A stretch of 64,000 nucleotides of DNA from Pseudopithomyces maydicus (lineage: Eukaryota; Ascomycota; Dothideomycetes; Pleosporales; Didymosphaeriaceae): positions 992,001 through 1,056,000 of the forward strand of contig JANTUC010000008.1 of NCBI GenBank assembly GCA_026873275.1, given 5' to 3'. A program made the translations under genes and the position numbers. Below are positions 23,473 to 35,880 of the stretch, piece by piece. Numbering within the stretch: the stretch's first letter is position 1; each line of letters opens with the position of its first letter. The notes beneath the pieces are model-generated. The model ran no database searches, was not told the origin of the DNA, and was given only the letters and a program-made list of their open reading frames with translations.

Positions 23473-25385
23473 ATTATCTTCTCTTTTTATATAGATATCT
23501 TAGCTATAAAAGATTAGGTTTATATTATAGTGCTAAATAGAATAGTTAAAGATATTATTAATATATTTTTATTATAAGCTCTTACCGCTGTGTGTATTAA
23601 AATTTTAATATTATAGGTATATAATTATACCTTTTTTATTTATAAATATATCTACTGCGCTACTACTATATCTATATAAATAATTTTACTTATTTTAGAT
23701 TTTTTTATCTCCTTACTTCTCTTATACTAAAAGAGAGAAGTCTTTTATTTCTTTTTATAATATTAATTTTTTTTAATATACACCTATTTTTATATTATTA
23801 CTATATTAATAGAGCTATAGGCTTTTAAGTCTATAGTATATTATTTTACATATCCCTATTATTATACTTTTACTTATATTATATATAAACCCTACTTACT
23901 TAATAATATATTTTTTATTAAAAAATTTTTTTTATTATCTCTACTGCTTAAAGCAGATTCTCTATAATTTATATATTTATTATAATATTAATAATATTAC
24001 GCGCTATAAGCGCTGCTTTAGTCTCTATAAATATTATAATCTAGTACTTTAAAAATTTTTTTTAAGTTAATAATTTTTTCTATAATTATAAGTACTTTGC
24101 TAGTATTATATATCTTACCTTTATTTAAATTAAAATATTTATAATTACTACTTGTAAGTACACTTAAAATATTAATTTTTTTATTTAGAAGACTACTAAA
24201 AAAGAGCTTTATAAATATTTTATTATTATAAAGACAGCGCTATTCTAAATAATTATAATTAAGCGCCTTACTATAATAATAAAGAATTATTTAAATATTT
24301 TAAAATATTTACTATATAAATTTATCAGTTACTATACCTTTATATTAATATTATATAGTATAGTTTACTATCTTTTAATATACTTAATATATAAATCCCT
24401 ACTCCTATTTATAAACTTAAAGAGAAGGATAAATAAGTTCTTTAAAAAGATAAAAAATTTTAAAATATTTTTAATAAAGAAAATAAGCTATAGCCCGCCT
24501 CTAAAACCTTTATAAATTAAAAATATATATATAGTGCCGCACTCGCCCCTAATACTATTAAACTTAATATTATATAAAATCCCTTTACTATTTCTGCTAG
24601 TTATATAACTTTTATATATTATTGTAATATTAATCAAGGTTTTTAAAATTCTCTTTAGGGAGGTCCCGCTAAGAATAAAATTTAAATTAAAATATTTACT
24701 AAAACTACTAAGCAGTTTATTTTAATTATTATATATATATTATTAATATATTAATATTTTATTATATTTTTATCTAGTGCTAAGACTCCCTTTTAAGTAT
24801 TAATATTAATTCTTTTTTTAATATACCTTTTATAATTATTTATAATACCGCTATTATACCGCTTTTATATTTTTATAGCCCTTTATTAATACCTAAAATT
24901 TTTAATATTATTAATACTCTTGCTTTTAACCCTAGCTGTAATAAGAAGGCACTTATATTTTATTTAATTTATATTAAAACTCCTATTATTAATAAAGATC
25001 TAGAGGAAAAATTTAATAATTTAATATAAAATTTTTTTACTCTAAGTCTGTATTTTTATAATTTATTAATATTAATTATTATATATCTCTCTATTACTCC
25101 TTTTAAAATAAAATATAAAAAGTATAATTACCTCTTTAGTAGTAATAATTTCTAAAATAATATATTAATTAATAAGCCTTATAATAGCGCTGTAAAGGCG
25201 CCCTCTAATTATAATAGTATTAATTATTATAATTATAGTTATAATAGCTATAGTTAAGAGATTTTAATAATTATTTTATTTTTAGTTTAGGCTTTACACC
25301 CTCTCTTTAGTATTTACTCCTTTATAAAGTAATACTAATATACTCTTATAATATAGCTTAGTTAGTTTTAATAATATTAATTATT
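23473..25385. other. Gypsy D 3' region, unassigned
   Basis: About 1.9 kb between D's 3' LTR and the end of its pol. No family recognised. On the plus strand, a frame from about 24,890 to 25,290 has few stops and would be tail-to-tail with pol. In light of the antisense ORFs in A, B, G and H, this may be another one, but I see no clear Cys pattern or coiled coil in it. Confidence 0.35.
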
Positions 25386-28300
25386 TTAATTTTTTTCTTT
25401 TTAGTTTTATAAACTATAATATTAGTTTCTTATTAATATTTTTTTAAAATTTATTAATTATATTCTTTATTCTATCCTTTTTATCTTACTAAATATTAAA
25501 AGACGCCCTTTGCTTTTCTTTTATTTAATAATATTTTAACTTTATAATATTTTTTTATTACAATACTTTTATTAGTTTTTATAAATTTTAAATTTATAGT
25601 TCTTTTATTATCCCTTAATTTATAGGGCTTTAGTAAGGAGGTATAAATATTAAATAAATTCTAAAGTTTTTAAGTAAAATTAGTTTATAAATTTATTTTT
25701 CTATTAACTCTTTTATATAAAAAGGGCTAATATATTAAAGAAATAATTTTTTATTTAAATAGAAGGCTTTTAGGTTCTTTATAAAAAATAATACTAGATC
25801 CCCCTTTAAGAAGAGTTAGGACTAATAATATTTATTATAGTACTATTTTTATATTTTTAAGGCGCGCTATTAATATAATTTTATTACTTTTTTATTTTTA
25901 GCTAAAATTTAAAGGTAGGCTATTATAGTTAAGATTTTACTAAATATTATTAATTTATAATTTAAGTATAGATAGAATCTATAGCAGGCGAAGAATAGAG
26001 ATAGTTTTATAATTATATTTTTTAAATTATTATAAATAAATTCTATAATTAGGAGTAGCTATAGCTAATTTTATTAGTCTTTATAAATATAAATATATAG
26101 ATACTACTTTAAGATCTAATTTTATTATTTTATTTATTTATTAATTTAGGGGTAAAAAATAGTGCTAAAGTAGCGCTTTATCTTTATTATAAAATAGAAT
26201 TCCAACTAGAATACTAATATAAAGATAGAACCTCTATTTAATATAATATTTATAAAAATTCTAAAATATCTTATTATCTCTTTTAAAAATAACTAAGCTA
26301 TTTAACTAGCCTCTAATATTTTAATAATAAGGATATATTAGGCTATCTTAGTATATTTATTTATTATTATTTAAATAATATTAACTATCTTTCTTTTATC
26401 TTTATTAAAAGAAAAATTTATAATAAAATTTATTATTAGCTTCTACTAGAGTCTCTAAGGTATTAATAATAATATTAATTTATTTATAGGGCGCTGTTTA
26501 GGTGTTTTTATTTATATATATACTATATATAAATTAATATATTCTTTTATAAAGGCATTTAGATTTAGCTAATAGTATAATTTATTAATAAGCTTTAAAA
26601 TTTAAGTTCTACTAAAGTGCCCTACTAGTAAATTATTATAATAATATTATAAAATTTTTACCTTTAATATAAGCTCTTTCAATATAAAGACTTTATTACT
26701 ATAATATAGTATACCCTTAGGGTTTATTTTTTATTATAATAACCGCCTACCCCTGCCGCGCTTAGTAGATATTAAAGTAATAATATTATATTATTTTTAT
26801 AATATAAATAGGTTATTTTTTAAACTTATTTAATATAATTAAGTAGACTTCCCTCTATTAAGATATAGATTTTTTTAATTTTTTATAGCCTTTTTAATTT
26901 ATTGCCTAGACAGCCTTCTAAATACTAAAATAATATTAGTTTTAATTATAATATTTAACTTTTGGTGCCTCAGTGCCGCAGGGCCATTGCGAGCACTGAG
27001 ACACCTAACCTTAGTAGAAGATAGTTAAGGTGTTAAGATATTAAGGCGCCGTGAACCACGAGCTCAGAAAGACTAAATTAAGCGCCGGGTTAACTAAATA
27101 ATAATCCGGCTAATTAATATAATATATTATTTTTTTGAATCCTTACCTTTTGTACGCCACGTTTTATATTATTATAAGAGGGGATAATAGTGTTTTATCT
27201 ATTTATTTTTATCTGGTTAGCTCATGTTTAGCTACTACCTTTTTAAAAACACAAAATATTTAACTTTTAGCTAATCTGCGGTGTCCTTTTAATATTATAA
27301 TATTATAATAATAATATATTATTAGTGCTGGTCCCTATAGGGACTACTAAAAAGTTTTATAAAATAAATAATATATCCTGCTTTAGCGGTCCCTTTATAT
27401 TATTATTATTTATTAGTTAATTTAATAATCTATTTATAGGATTTTTTTCTACCCTATACTTTATTTTAAAATTATATACTATTAAGAAGGTAATTTATTT
27501 TATCTATTTTTATAATAGAGCTTTTACCCCTATAAATTCTTTTAAATTATTATAGTTAGTAAAGACTTTTAAAGTATATACTAAATTTTTAATATAGTAG
27601 TGCTAGTATCGCATAGCCTTCATAATAATATATAATTTTAAGTTATAGATAAAGTAGTTCCCTTCTATAAAAATTAATTTTTTTAACTAAAAGGTAATTA
27701 AATGCTAATTACTAATAAAAAACTTTTATAAGAATATCTTTATTAGGTCTTAAATAGAAATATCTATTTCTAGTTAAAAGGGTAAAGTAAAATTATAATA
27801 TTATAGAAGAGGCGCGGTTGCAAAAATATTATTAAATTAAAATTTTACCCTCTCTATAAATATATCAAAAAAGCCTAAGAGGGAGAGCTAAAAGAAATAT
27901 TTTTTATAAATAAATATAATAAAGGGCTTTTTAATTTAAGAGAAGTCTTAAATAAATCTATAATAAAAATTAATAAACCTAATAAAAACTTATATATATT
28001 TAATAGAACGGATTTCTGGCCACTTTTAGATTACTTTAATTTTATTTAAATTTATTTATACGCCGTTGTGGCGCACAATAAATTTTAAAAATTTAACTTA
28101 GATAATATTAAAAATATACTTTTTTAAATTAATATATAGGCAGTACTATTATAGCTATAATAAAATTTTAACTATTTAATTTTAATAGTTTTTATTATTT
28201 TTAGTAAAGATAAGGATATTATCTAAATATATTATATAAAAAATATTAGTATATTCTACTAAAGCTTTATTAATATAAGCTTAGAATATAGTAAAGATAT

Positions 28301-29307
28301 TAATTAGTTTAAAGGGTATAATAATATATTCAAAGTATCTATAATATATATAAAACGCTGTCTTTTATTTATTACTGCACTAAATTTAAATTTAATAATA
28401 GGTATTTTTTAAATCTAGCTTTATAAAGCTCTTTAATTCTAATAATTTATTTAAAGTTTTACTAAAAAGGGGTAGAACTAATTAATTCTTTTTAATAATT
28501 TTATTTAAATTTCTATCATCTTTATATAGCCTAAAAGTTCTATTATTTTTAAAAATAAATAGAATAGGCGCTTCTACAGGATTAGTACTCTTTTAAATTT
28601 ATTTTATATATTTTATTTTTATTACATAATTATAGAGTTCCCCTAGTTCTATAGCTAATAAATTATATAAAAAGTTAAAAAGTATTATCTTTTTTTTATT
28701 TTTATAGTATAGTTAGCTTTTTAATATAAGTCTATTATTATAATAGCGCTATTATCTATTAAATCTATAAATTTTTTTGCTATAAAAGGAGACTTCTTTT
28801 TATAAATTTTTTAAAACTACTAGCTATAGCTATTAAGATAAAAATCTTTAATTAATTCTTTATAGTAAATAAGAATATAGGGGCGTCTTTAATTTAATAT
28901 ATAGTAGTATTAATACCCTAGCGTTATATTATTATTATATAATTTAAAATTATATATCTCTATTAGAGCCTTAGCAGCCCTACTAAAATAGAATTAAATA
29001 TATTTATTATTTTATAGGCTGCTATATAACAGTGGCGCTTTATTTTTTAAGAGTTTATAGTAAATATAGTTATATAGTATACCTATATACTTTTTATAAT
29101 TTAGAAGTTAAATCGACGCAACTACATTATTATATTTTTAAAAATTATTATTAAATTTAATTAAATTATTAAATATTTATTAATTCTATTTATATTTGCT
29201 ATAGAATTTAGGTAAAATTAATATATTATTAATTTATATACTTTATATTAAATTATCCTTTTTATATAAAAACCTATTTAGAGTTTTTTTAATAGTCTAG
29301 ATATAGT
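25386..29307 (-). pseudogene. Gypsy D pol relic
   Basis: Minus-strand translation gives RT (NPVEAPILFIFKNN at about 28,550-28,590; YLDNILIF at 28,210-28,229, from YLDD), RNase H (YNLKLYIIMKAMRY and NYNNLKEFIGVKALL, about 27,540-27,660), the integrase zinc-binding and core regions (YYNNLLVGHFSRT near 26,640; ISMDFI and IISDRG counterparts nearer 26,100-26,500) and a chromodomain (KRKAKGVFQYLVR*KG, about 25,470-25,530). The SINE at 26964-27254 splits the frame between RNase H and integrase. Stops replace Trp and Gln. Inactive. Confidence 0.78.
26964..27254 (+). mobile_element. Structured 291-bp SINE-like retroposon
   Basis: A GC-richer island inside D's pol, flanked by a perfect 14-bp duplication AATATTTAACTTTT (26950-26963 and 27255-27268). 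It ends in an A-rich tail (TTTTAAAAACACAA). The 5' end folds strongly: GGTGCCTCAGTGC (26964-26976) pairs with 26993-27005, enclosing a CGCA/TGCG stem. A second hairpin (ACCTTA/TAAGGT) and a third (27084-27092 with 27102-27110) follow. Being shorter than the usual RIP length limit may explain its preservation. No ORF. I cannot tell which RNA gene, if any, it derives from. Confidence 0.8.
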
Positions 29308-29318
29308 TTTTAGGTCCT

Positions 29319-30454
29319 TTTTTTTTTTAATAAGAAAATCGCTGTTTGCAACTACTTAGTGATAAGAAAATAAGCTTTATATACTATGTAACTAATAACT
29401 GGCTCTTAAATAATATTTTTTTCTTCTAATTTATATAATTATATTATAGTTTAAACTTGTGCTGCTATATAATTGCTAAGATAATAGTAGATATAAAAAA
29501 TATTAAAGTATACTCTGCTATCTAGTATTATTAAAATAAAATAATAGATATAAATAATAATCTAAATAAAATTTTTTAATTCTAATAGATGCTAGGCAAC
29601 ACCTTATTATAACTAAAATTACTTTTTAGGACGTTTAATTTAATTTAGGGAGATTTAATAGTAATAGCTAGTCCTAATATCTAATATAATATATATTTTA
29701 ATATTTTTATAGCTTAATTATATCTTATTATACTTTTACTCCTAAAATATCTTTCTCTATTTTTAAGACTTTTACTACTATTTCTAAATAATTATAAAGT
29801 AAATAAAATAATTAGGCTATTCTTTAAAGGCTCTAGAGATAAAAAGCTATTAAAATAGAATAATAAAATAAATATTATAATTTTTTTAAATAAAAAATAC
29901 CTAGCAAAGCTATAATTATATATTAGAAAGGTAGTTTATAACAATAATAAAATAGCCCTAATTCTAAAACTTTTATTACTAAATACTAAATATATACTTA
30001 CTCTAAAACTTAGTAAATTAAAATTCTAAAATTTATACTAGTGCTAGTGCTAGTACTAATCCTAATAAATATAAATTTTTAAAATAAATTTTATATTTTT
30101 TTATAGAATCTTAGGTTAAAATTATAGAAAATATACTAAAAGACGACAATTATTAGTTAATTAAAAATGAAAGTAACTAGAAGAGGAAAATATATTTAAA
30201 TAAAAATTTAAAGAATATTTTTAAGCCTTATAAAAAAAAGCTTAGGTAAAGGGCATAGTAAAGATTTAAAAGCATTTTATAGGTATAAAATAGTAGTTAT
30301 TATAGTATCTAATTATACTAAATCTATTTTCTTTTAAAATAATTTTTTATATAATTAAATAAATCTTCTATATATACTTCATAACTAATTAAATAATCGC
30401 TCGTTGTATTAATTATTAGAACTTTCTAGAACCTGTGGGTCTCGATCGAGACCG
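29319..30454 (-). mobile_element. Retroposon SR2 (non-LTR, poly(A), palindromic 5' end)
   Basis: A close copy of SR1 along its full length (about 1136 bp), more AT-shifted. The minus strand begins CGGTCTCGATCGAGACC and ends in an A-run. The flanking duplication is TTTTAGGTCCT (29308-29318 and 30455-30465). It inserted into gypsy D. Confidence 0.82.
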
Positions 30455-30465
30455 TTTTAGGTCCT

Positions 30466-30841
30466 ACTATTTTTTATTTTTATAATATTTATTTTTATTG
30501 CTGGCGCTATTTAGGTAAAATAATTATATTTTATTTAATAGTCCTTCTTCTAATGTTTTATTTTTTTATAATATTAGTAGGTATCTTTCTAGATATTACT
30601 TTAAGTAGTATAATAAAATAGTAATAGTGCGCCTATAAAATAGTCTTAAAATAATAAAGGTATACGTAATAAAGTATTATTTTAATTAGTAGAAGTTTTA
30701 GCGCTTAAGTATTATAAAAATATAATTAATACTTAGCTATTTTATTAATTATTTTCTAAAATAGCTATACGTTCTACTAGTTTTCTATATATTTAGGGGA
30801 AGTTATTATAATTAATAATTATAATTTAAATTTTTAAGTAT
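30466..30841 (-). pseudogene. Gypsy D gag-pol relic segment left of F
   Basis: The host sequence between SR2 and F. By position it should hold part of D's gag or the gag-pol junction on the minus strand. No motif is readable. Its continuation is at 43283. Confidence 0.4.
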
Positions 30842-31178
30842 TGAAGCAGTGCTGGGTGTGTATAAGGATTTTTAATTAGGATCCTACGAACGTCCCTAGT
30901 AGAGCGAGAAATCTAAGAACGTTAGGTGCCTATAGTAGTAGTGGTTAGAGGAGTTACTGTATAGGTATAGTAGACTAATATAATATATATAATAAATTAA
31001 AACTATTTAGTAGAAAGGCCTTATTATCGTCCTTATCTAAGTTATAAGGTATAAAGGTAGGATAATCCTTCTATTAAGAATCTCTTCTAATAGATATACT
31101 AACTAAAGCCTTATCTAATATTATATAATTAATTAATTAAATTATTTATCTATAGGGAAACTACCTCCTTATAGTATA
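30842..31178 (-). repeat. Gypsy F 3' LTR
   Basis: 337 bp, matching 42946-43282 and 708-1044. The best preserved part is TGAAGCAGTGCTGGGTG at the left end. Confidence 0.88.
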
Positions 31179-34100
31179 ATTCTTCTAAACTTTTCGTCTT
31201 ATAGTCCTATTATAAGACTAAAAGACTAGAACTCGGATCCTCCTATTATAGTAAATATATTAATTTAACTAATAACTCTATCTTTTTAAAAAGAGTATAA
31301 TAATTATCTCTTATATAACCCTCCCTATACACTCTAACCCTCCCTAATAGTACCCTATTATTATATAAAAGCTACTATTATATTATTTTAAGTAAAGCTA
31401 GTTTTAAATACTACTAAGCTAGTATACTACTTATAAGTAGAAAAGTATAATTAATCTAGCAGCTTATATTATTTAATAAATTTTAGTTTAAAAGTTCTCT
31501 TTTTAGCCACCTTATAGGTCTCCTATACTTAAATAGTCTAAGCGGTAATATTATTATAATAGACTTATACTGCCTCCTTTTATTTCTCTTTTATAAAATT
31601 CTCTCTTTTAAGCAGATTATATAGGGTCTATTTTACTTAAGCACTATTCTATAGCTCCTAATAAATTAATACTTATATAACTATATTTTTAAGAACTAGT
31701 CTACTATTACCTAAGAAAGGCCACTTAATACCCCTAAATATATTTAGGTATTTTAAGGGCGTACGTGGGGCTATAGTTAAATATTAATAGGTGAGTATAA
31801 TTTCCTTATAAATACCTATTTTTAAATTCTCTATCGTATATCTATTATTCTAGATATAAATAAACTATAGTAGTATTATATATCGCTACTTAGTTATATT
31901 ACCAGTTAATCTATAGGGAAGGTATAAGTCTAAGATATAAACTATTTTAGCTTTAATAGGGTATTTCTTTTACTTAAGCTTAAGATAAATAGTTTTTTAT
32001 TTAAGTGGAAAGTCCTCTTTATCTTTTTATACCTTTATATAGCCTAACTTAGATAGGTTCTTAAAGTCTTACTATTATTAGTACTCTATTAAGTATTTAT
32101 AAAAATTATCTAATAGCTTAGTGCAGTTCTTATTATCCTTATTATTTTATAAAATTAATTTTTATATTATCTCTACCCCTAAGTTACTATGCACCGCTTA
32201 CGTAATATTTAAGTTAATATAGTAAAAATATATCGCATCCCTAGACTTTATAAACTTAGTATAGTAGGGGTAGCTAATTAACTTATACTACTTTTATAAT
32301 ATTATATATAAGATGTAATATTCTAGATTAGTTTATATAATAGTTTAGATAATAGAGTAGTATATAATTTAATACTAATTTAAATTTAATTTCCTATCGA
32401 TCTGGCGAGTGTGGAAGTTATATATATTATATAACTTATTTAGAATCTCTCTAAGCTAGTTATCTTAGAGCACCTAGCTAAAGATATCCTAAATAATTAT
32501 CTTTATATTTTAAAACTACTAAATTATTAGTATAAGCCTTAGTGTCCTAGCAACTATAGAATAGTTAATAATAATAATTATTTTTACTAATATAAATTAG
32601 TAAAATATTAAATTATCTATTTTATAAAATCTGCGCTCCCCCTACTACTAAAGAATATAAATAATAATACCTACTTTTATATCGCCCTACTAGTAAGGCT
32701 GGCTCTAGAGTACTAATAGAATATATATTATAGTAACGTAATTCTTAGCTTAGGTAGTTAAACCTATAAAATTAGTTATAATCTTTATATACTTATAATA
32801 AATTATCTAATTTTATTCTATATTATACTTTAGGTATTCTAGCCCCCTAGAGACTCCCGCGCAGTAAATATTATACTATATCCTAAATAATTTTACCTAC
32901 TTATTATAGGTTAGTATCTTTTTATATAATTATTTCTTTAGAGCCTCTTTTAGGAACTATACTATTTACTAATCTAGCTATTTATATTTATAGAAATAGA
33001 TACCCTCCTATACTATATAATTATATACTATTAATTCGTCCTTCTAATCTTACGCAACGTTATTAAGGAAGAGAATATAAACACTTTTAATATAATTAGG
33101 TACTTAACACTTCGCACGCACTATCCCTTTCTAATTATTATATTATTTAATACTAACCTAGTAAATAACAGCTAAAAGAAGTTTTAAGGTACTATATAAA
33201 AGCTACCTAAGTATATTACACCTTTTTATATCCTATAAAAGCCTATCTATATTTAATTCTACTATATTTACTAACTAAAACTGTGTGTTCTCTATTACTA
33301 GAATTATATTACTAATTATTTCTAAGTTAAATAGAGCAGGTAAAATAAGGGCGCCTATTATAGGTAGGCGGCTTAGTACTGCCTCTATTATAAGTAATAT
33401 TAATACTTTATAAAAAAGGGTAGTTCTCTATACGCGCTTTCCAGCTAGGCTTATAAGTAAACTCTATAAAAACTCTATAGCCTATTCTATTATTTAAGTA
33501 ATATAGGGCGAAATTAAGCTAATTACTATAATGAATGCCTAAAGGCTTACTAAACTCTTAATTTAAGGAATAAAAAGAGTTTATTTTAAATTTATTTTTA
33601 TAAGCTCCCCTCCTTTTTAAGAATTAATTAAGATAAGTAAAGGTAAGTCCTTTAAATAAAATTAAAGCTACTACCTATCTTTAAACTCTTTTATAGGGAG
33701 TTACTATCCCTTTAGCTTCTCTAGGTTCTATAATAATTTATTTATATACTAAAAGTTTAAGAGGTTAAGTATAATTTTAAGTTAATTAAAGTTATTTATC
33801 CTATTCTCGCTAGCCTTCTTCTAAATTACTATAAAGGCAGCCTTAACCTTCTAAATATTTATAGTAATAAGGTGTTATACCTTATTAATCTTAGATTCTA
33901 GTATTTAGCTCTTATTTAATTAATATATAATTTAAATAGATAGAAGCTAATAGACGCTTATTAAATTCTTAATTTATAAAGTAATATATTATAGCCTAGT
34001 TAGAGTATTATACTACGCCTACAGCTATAAGGAGTAAGACTATATAATATTATTAATTAAATTAAAACTCTAACGCTCCTCTACTCTTCTAAGTATATTA

Positions 34101-35880
34101 ATTATCTTTTTTATATACTTCTCCTCTAAGGTCTATACGTCCTAAACCTATAGATAGACCTCTATTAATACTAAAAATCTCCTAAAAAGCTAAATTACTT
34201 TTTAATCCTACTTAATATATCTTCTTAGCGCCATAATAATAGTAACAAATTTTATAAAGTTATTACTATATATATATAGGATTTCTTAATAAGTCTTCTA
34301 ATATATAACCAGCGACTGCTAATAAGCGGTATATAAATAATTATTAATAATTAAGTTTCTATCTAATAGAATATATTATTAATAGTCAGCTAAAATATTA
34401 AATCTTTATAATATTATTTACTAGCTACTATTTAATTATATAACGCGCTTTTTAGGGCTCTCTTAGTTTTAGCTTAACACTATAGTAATTATAATAAAAG
34501 GGGTATTTTTTATAAATAGTATCTATTTAGTAGTCTTCCGTCCTATAGGCTATCTCTTTTAATTTATTCTTAATATACTATCTCTCTTAAGAATTCTAGG
34601 CAGGTGTTAAGGATAACTAATACTTTAAAATAAATAACTAAAGTTAGGGTATTAATAAAGATAGTTAATAAATTTATAAAATAAGAGAAAGTAAAATAGG
34701 TAATAAAAAGATCTTTTTTATCTACTATTCTTTTAATTTTAGCCTCTATTTATACCCCTATTTACCCTTTACTATTATCTAATAGCTACCTAATTTATAA
34801 ATAAGTAAAATACCTTATTTTTTAACTACTACTCTATAGACCCTCTTTTTTAACTTAATCCCTTTTTTTATATATTCCCTAATTCACTATCCCTCTGCTA
34901 AACTTATTATTTAATATTCCTTTATTAGCTTATATTTAACTACTATTCTTATTAACCCTTTAATTTTAATTTATAAGGCTCCCGCATTCATGCTGCGCTT
35001 ATATAGTATAGTAGTATATTTATTTATAGTCGTTTATAGGCTATTCTATTTATTTATTATATTTAGCTAAGCTATTTATTAGTATTATAAATATTACCCT
35101 ATCTTTCTATTTACTAATTAGGACGCCGTCTATTATTAAGCTAACTTAAGAATATTTACCCTGTAAGTTCGCGCCATTACTAAGTTATATTATATATTAG
35201 TATATAAAGGCTAATAATACTAAAGAGGTCTAATATAGGTTAGCGTAGTTAATTAAGTTAAATTATTTAATAAAATAGTAGATAGGTCACCTATATATTA
35301 TTTTATTAATTAGTATACTACGCTAATACACTCTAGCGCTATTTTAAGCTATAAAAATATTAAATATTTCTACTATTATTATCTTAACTATATTACTAAA
35401 ACTTAAATTTTTCTATATCTATATACCTATAATCCTTCTAAACTTTTTTATTATAGTCTTTTATAACTTTTAAATTATAAAGCTAACTCTTTTCCTTAAA
35501 ATCCTAATTCTAAAACGCTAATTAAATTATTTACTATTACTTACTACTCTTCCTTACTTAATAAAGCACCTAAATTATTTTTTTAAATACTTAAAATAAT
35601 TATCTCTATAGATATCCGTATAGGGGATCCTAATATTAGAATAGTATAATTAACGTTTTAGCACTACTAGTTTAAAGTTCCTATTTTAAGAACGTTAACT
35701 CTTTACTACTTATAACTATATTTTCTAAATATCCTCTAAATTTTTATTATAATATAGGTTACTATTTTATAGTTTTAGGGGTAATACAGAGTTATTATCT
35801 ATTTCTAATTAATAGAATATTTTAAGCTTATATCTTAGCATAATTATATAAAACTTTATTTTATTTAATTTAGTAAGGCG
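31179..35880. other. Gypsy F internal region downstream of integrase, unassigned
   Basis: 4.7 kb of RIP-degraded sequence between F's integrase and its 3' LTR. I see no second LTR pair, poly(A) tail or terminal inverted repeat that would make it a separate insertion, and no protein family that I recognise. It could be an additional ORF of F. Confidence 0.4.
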
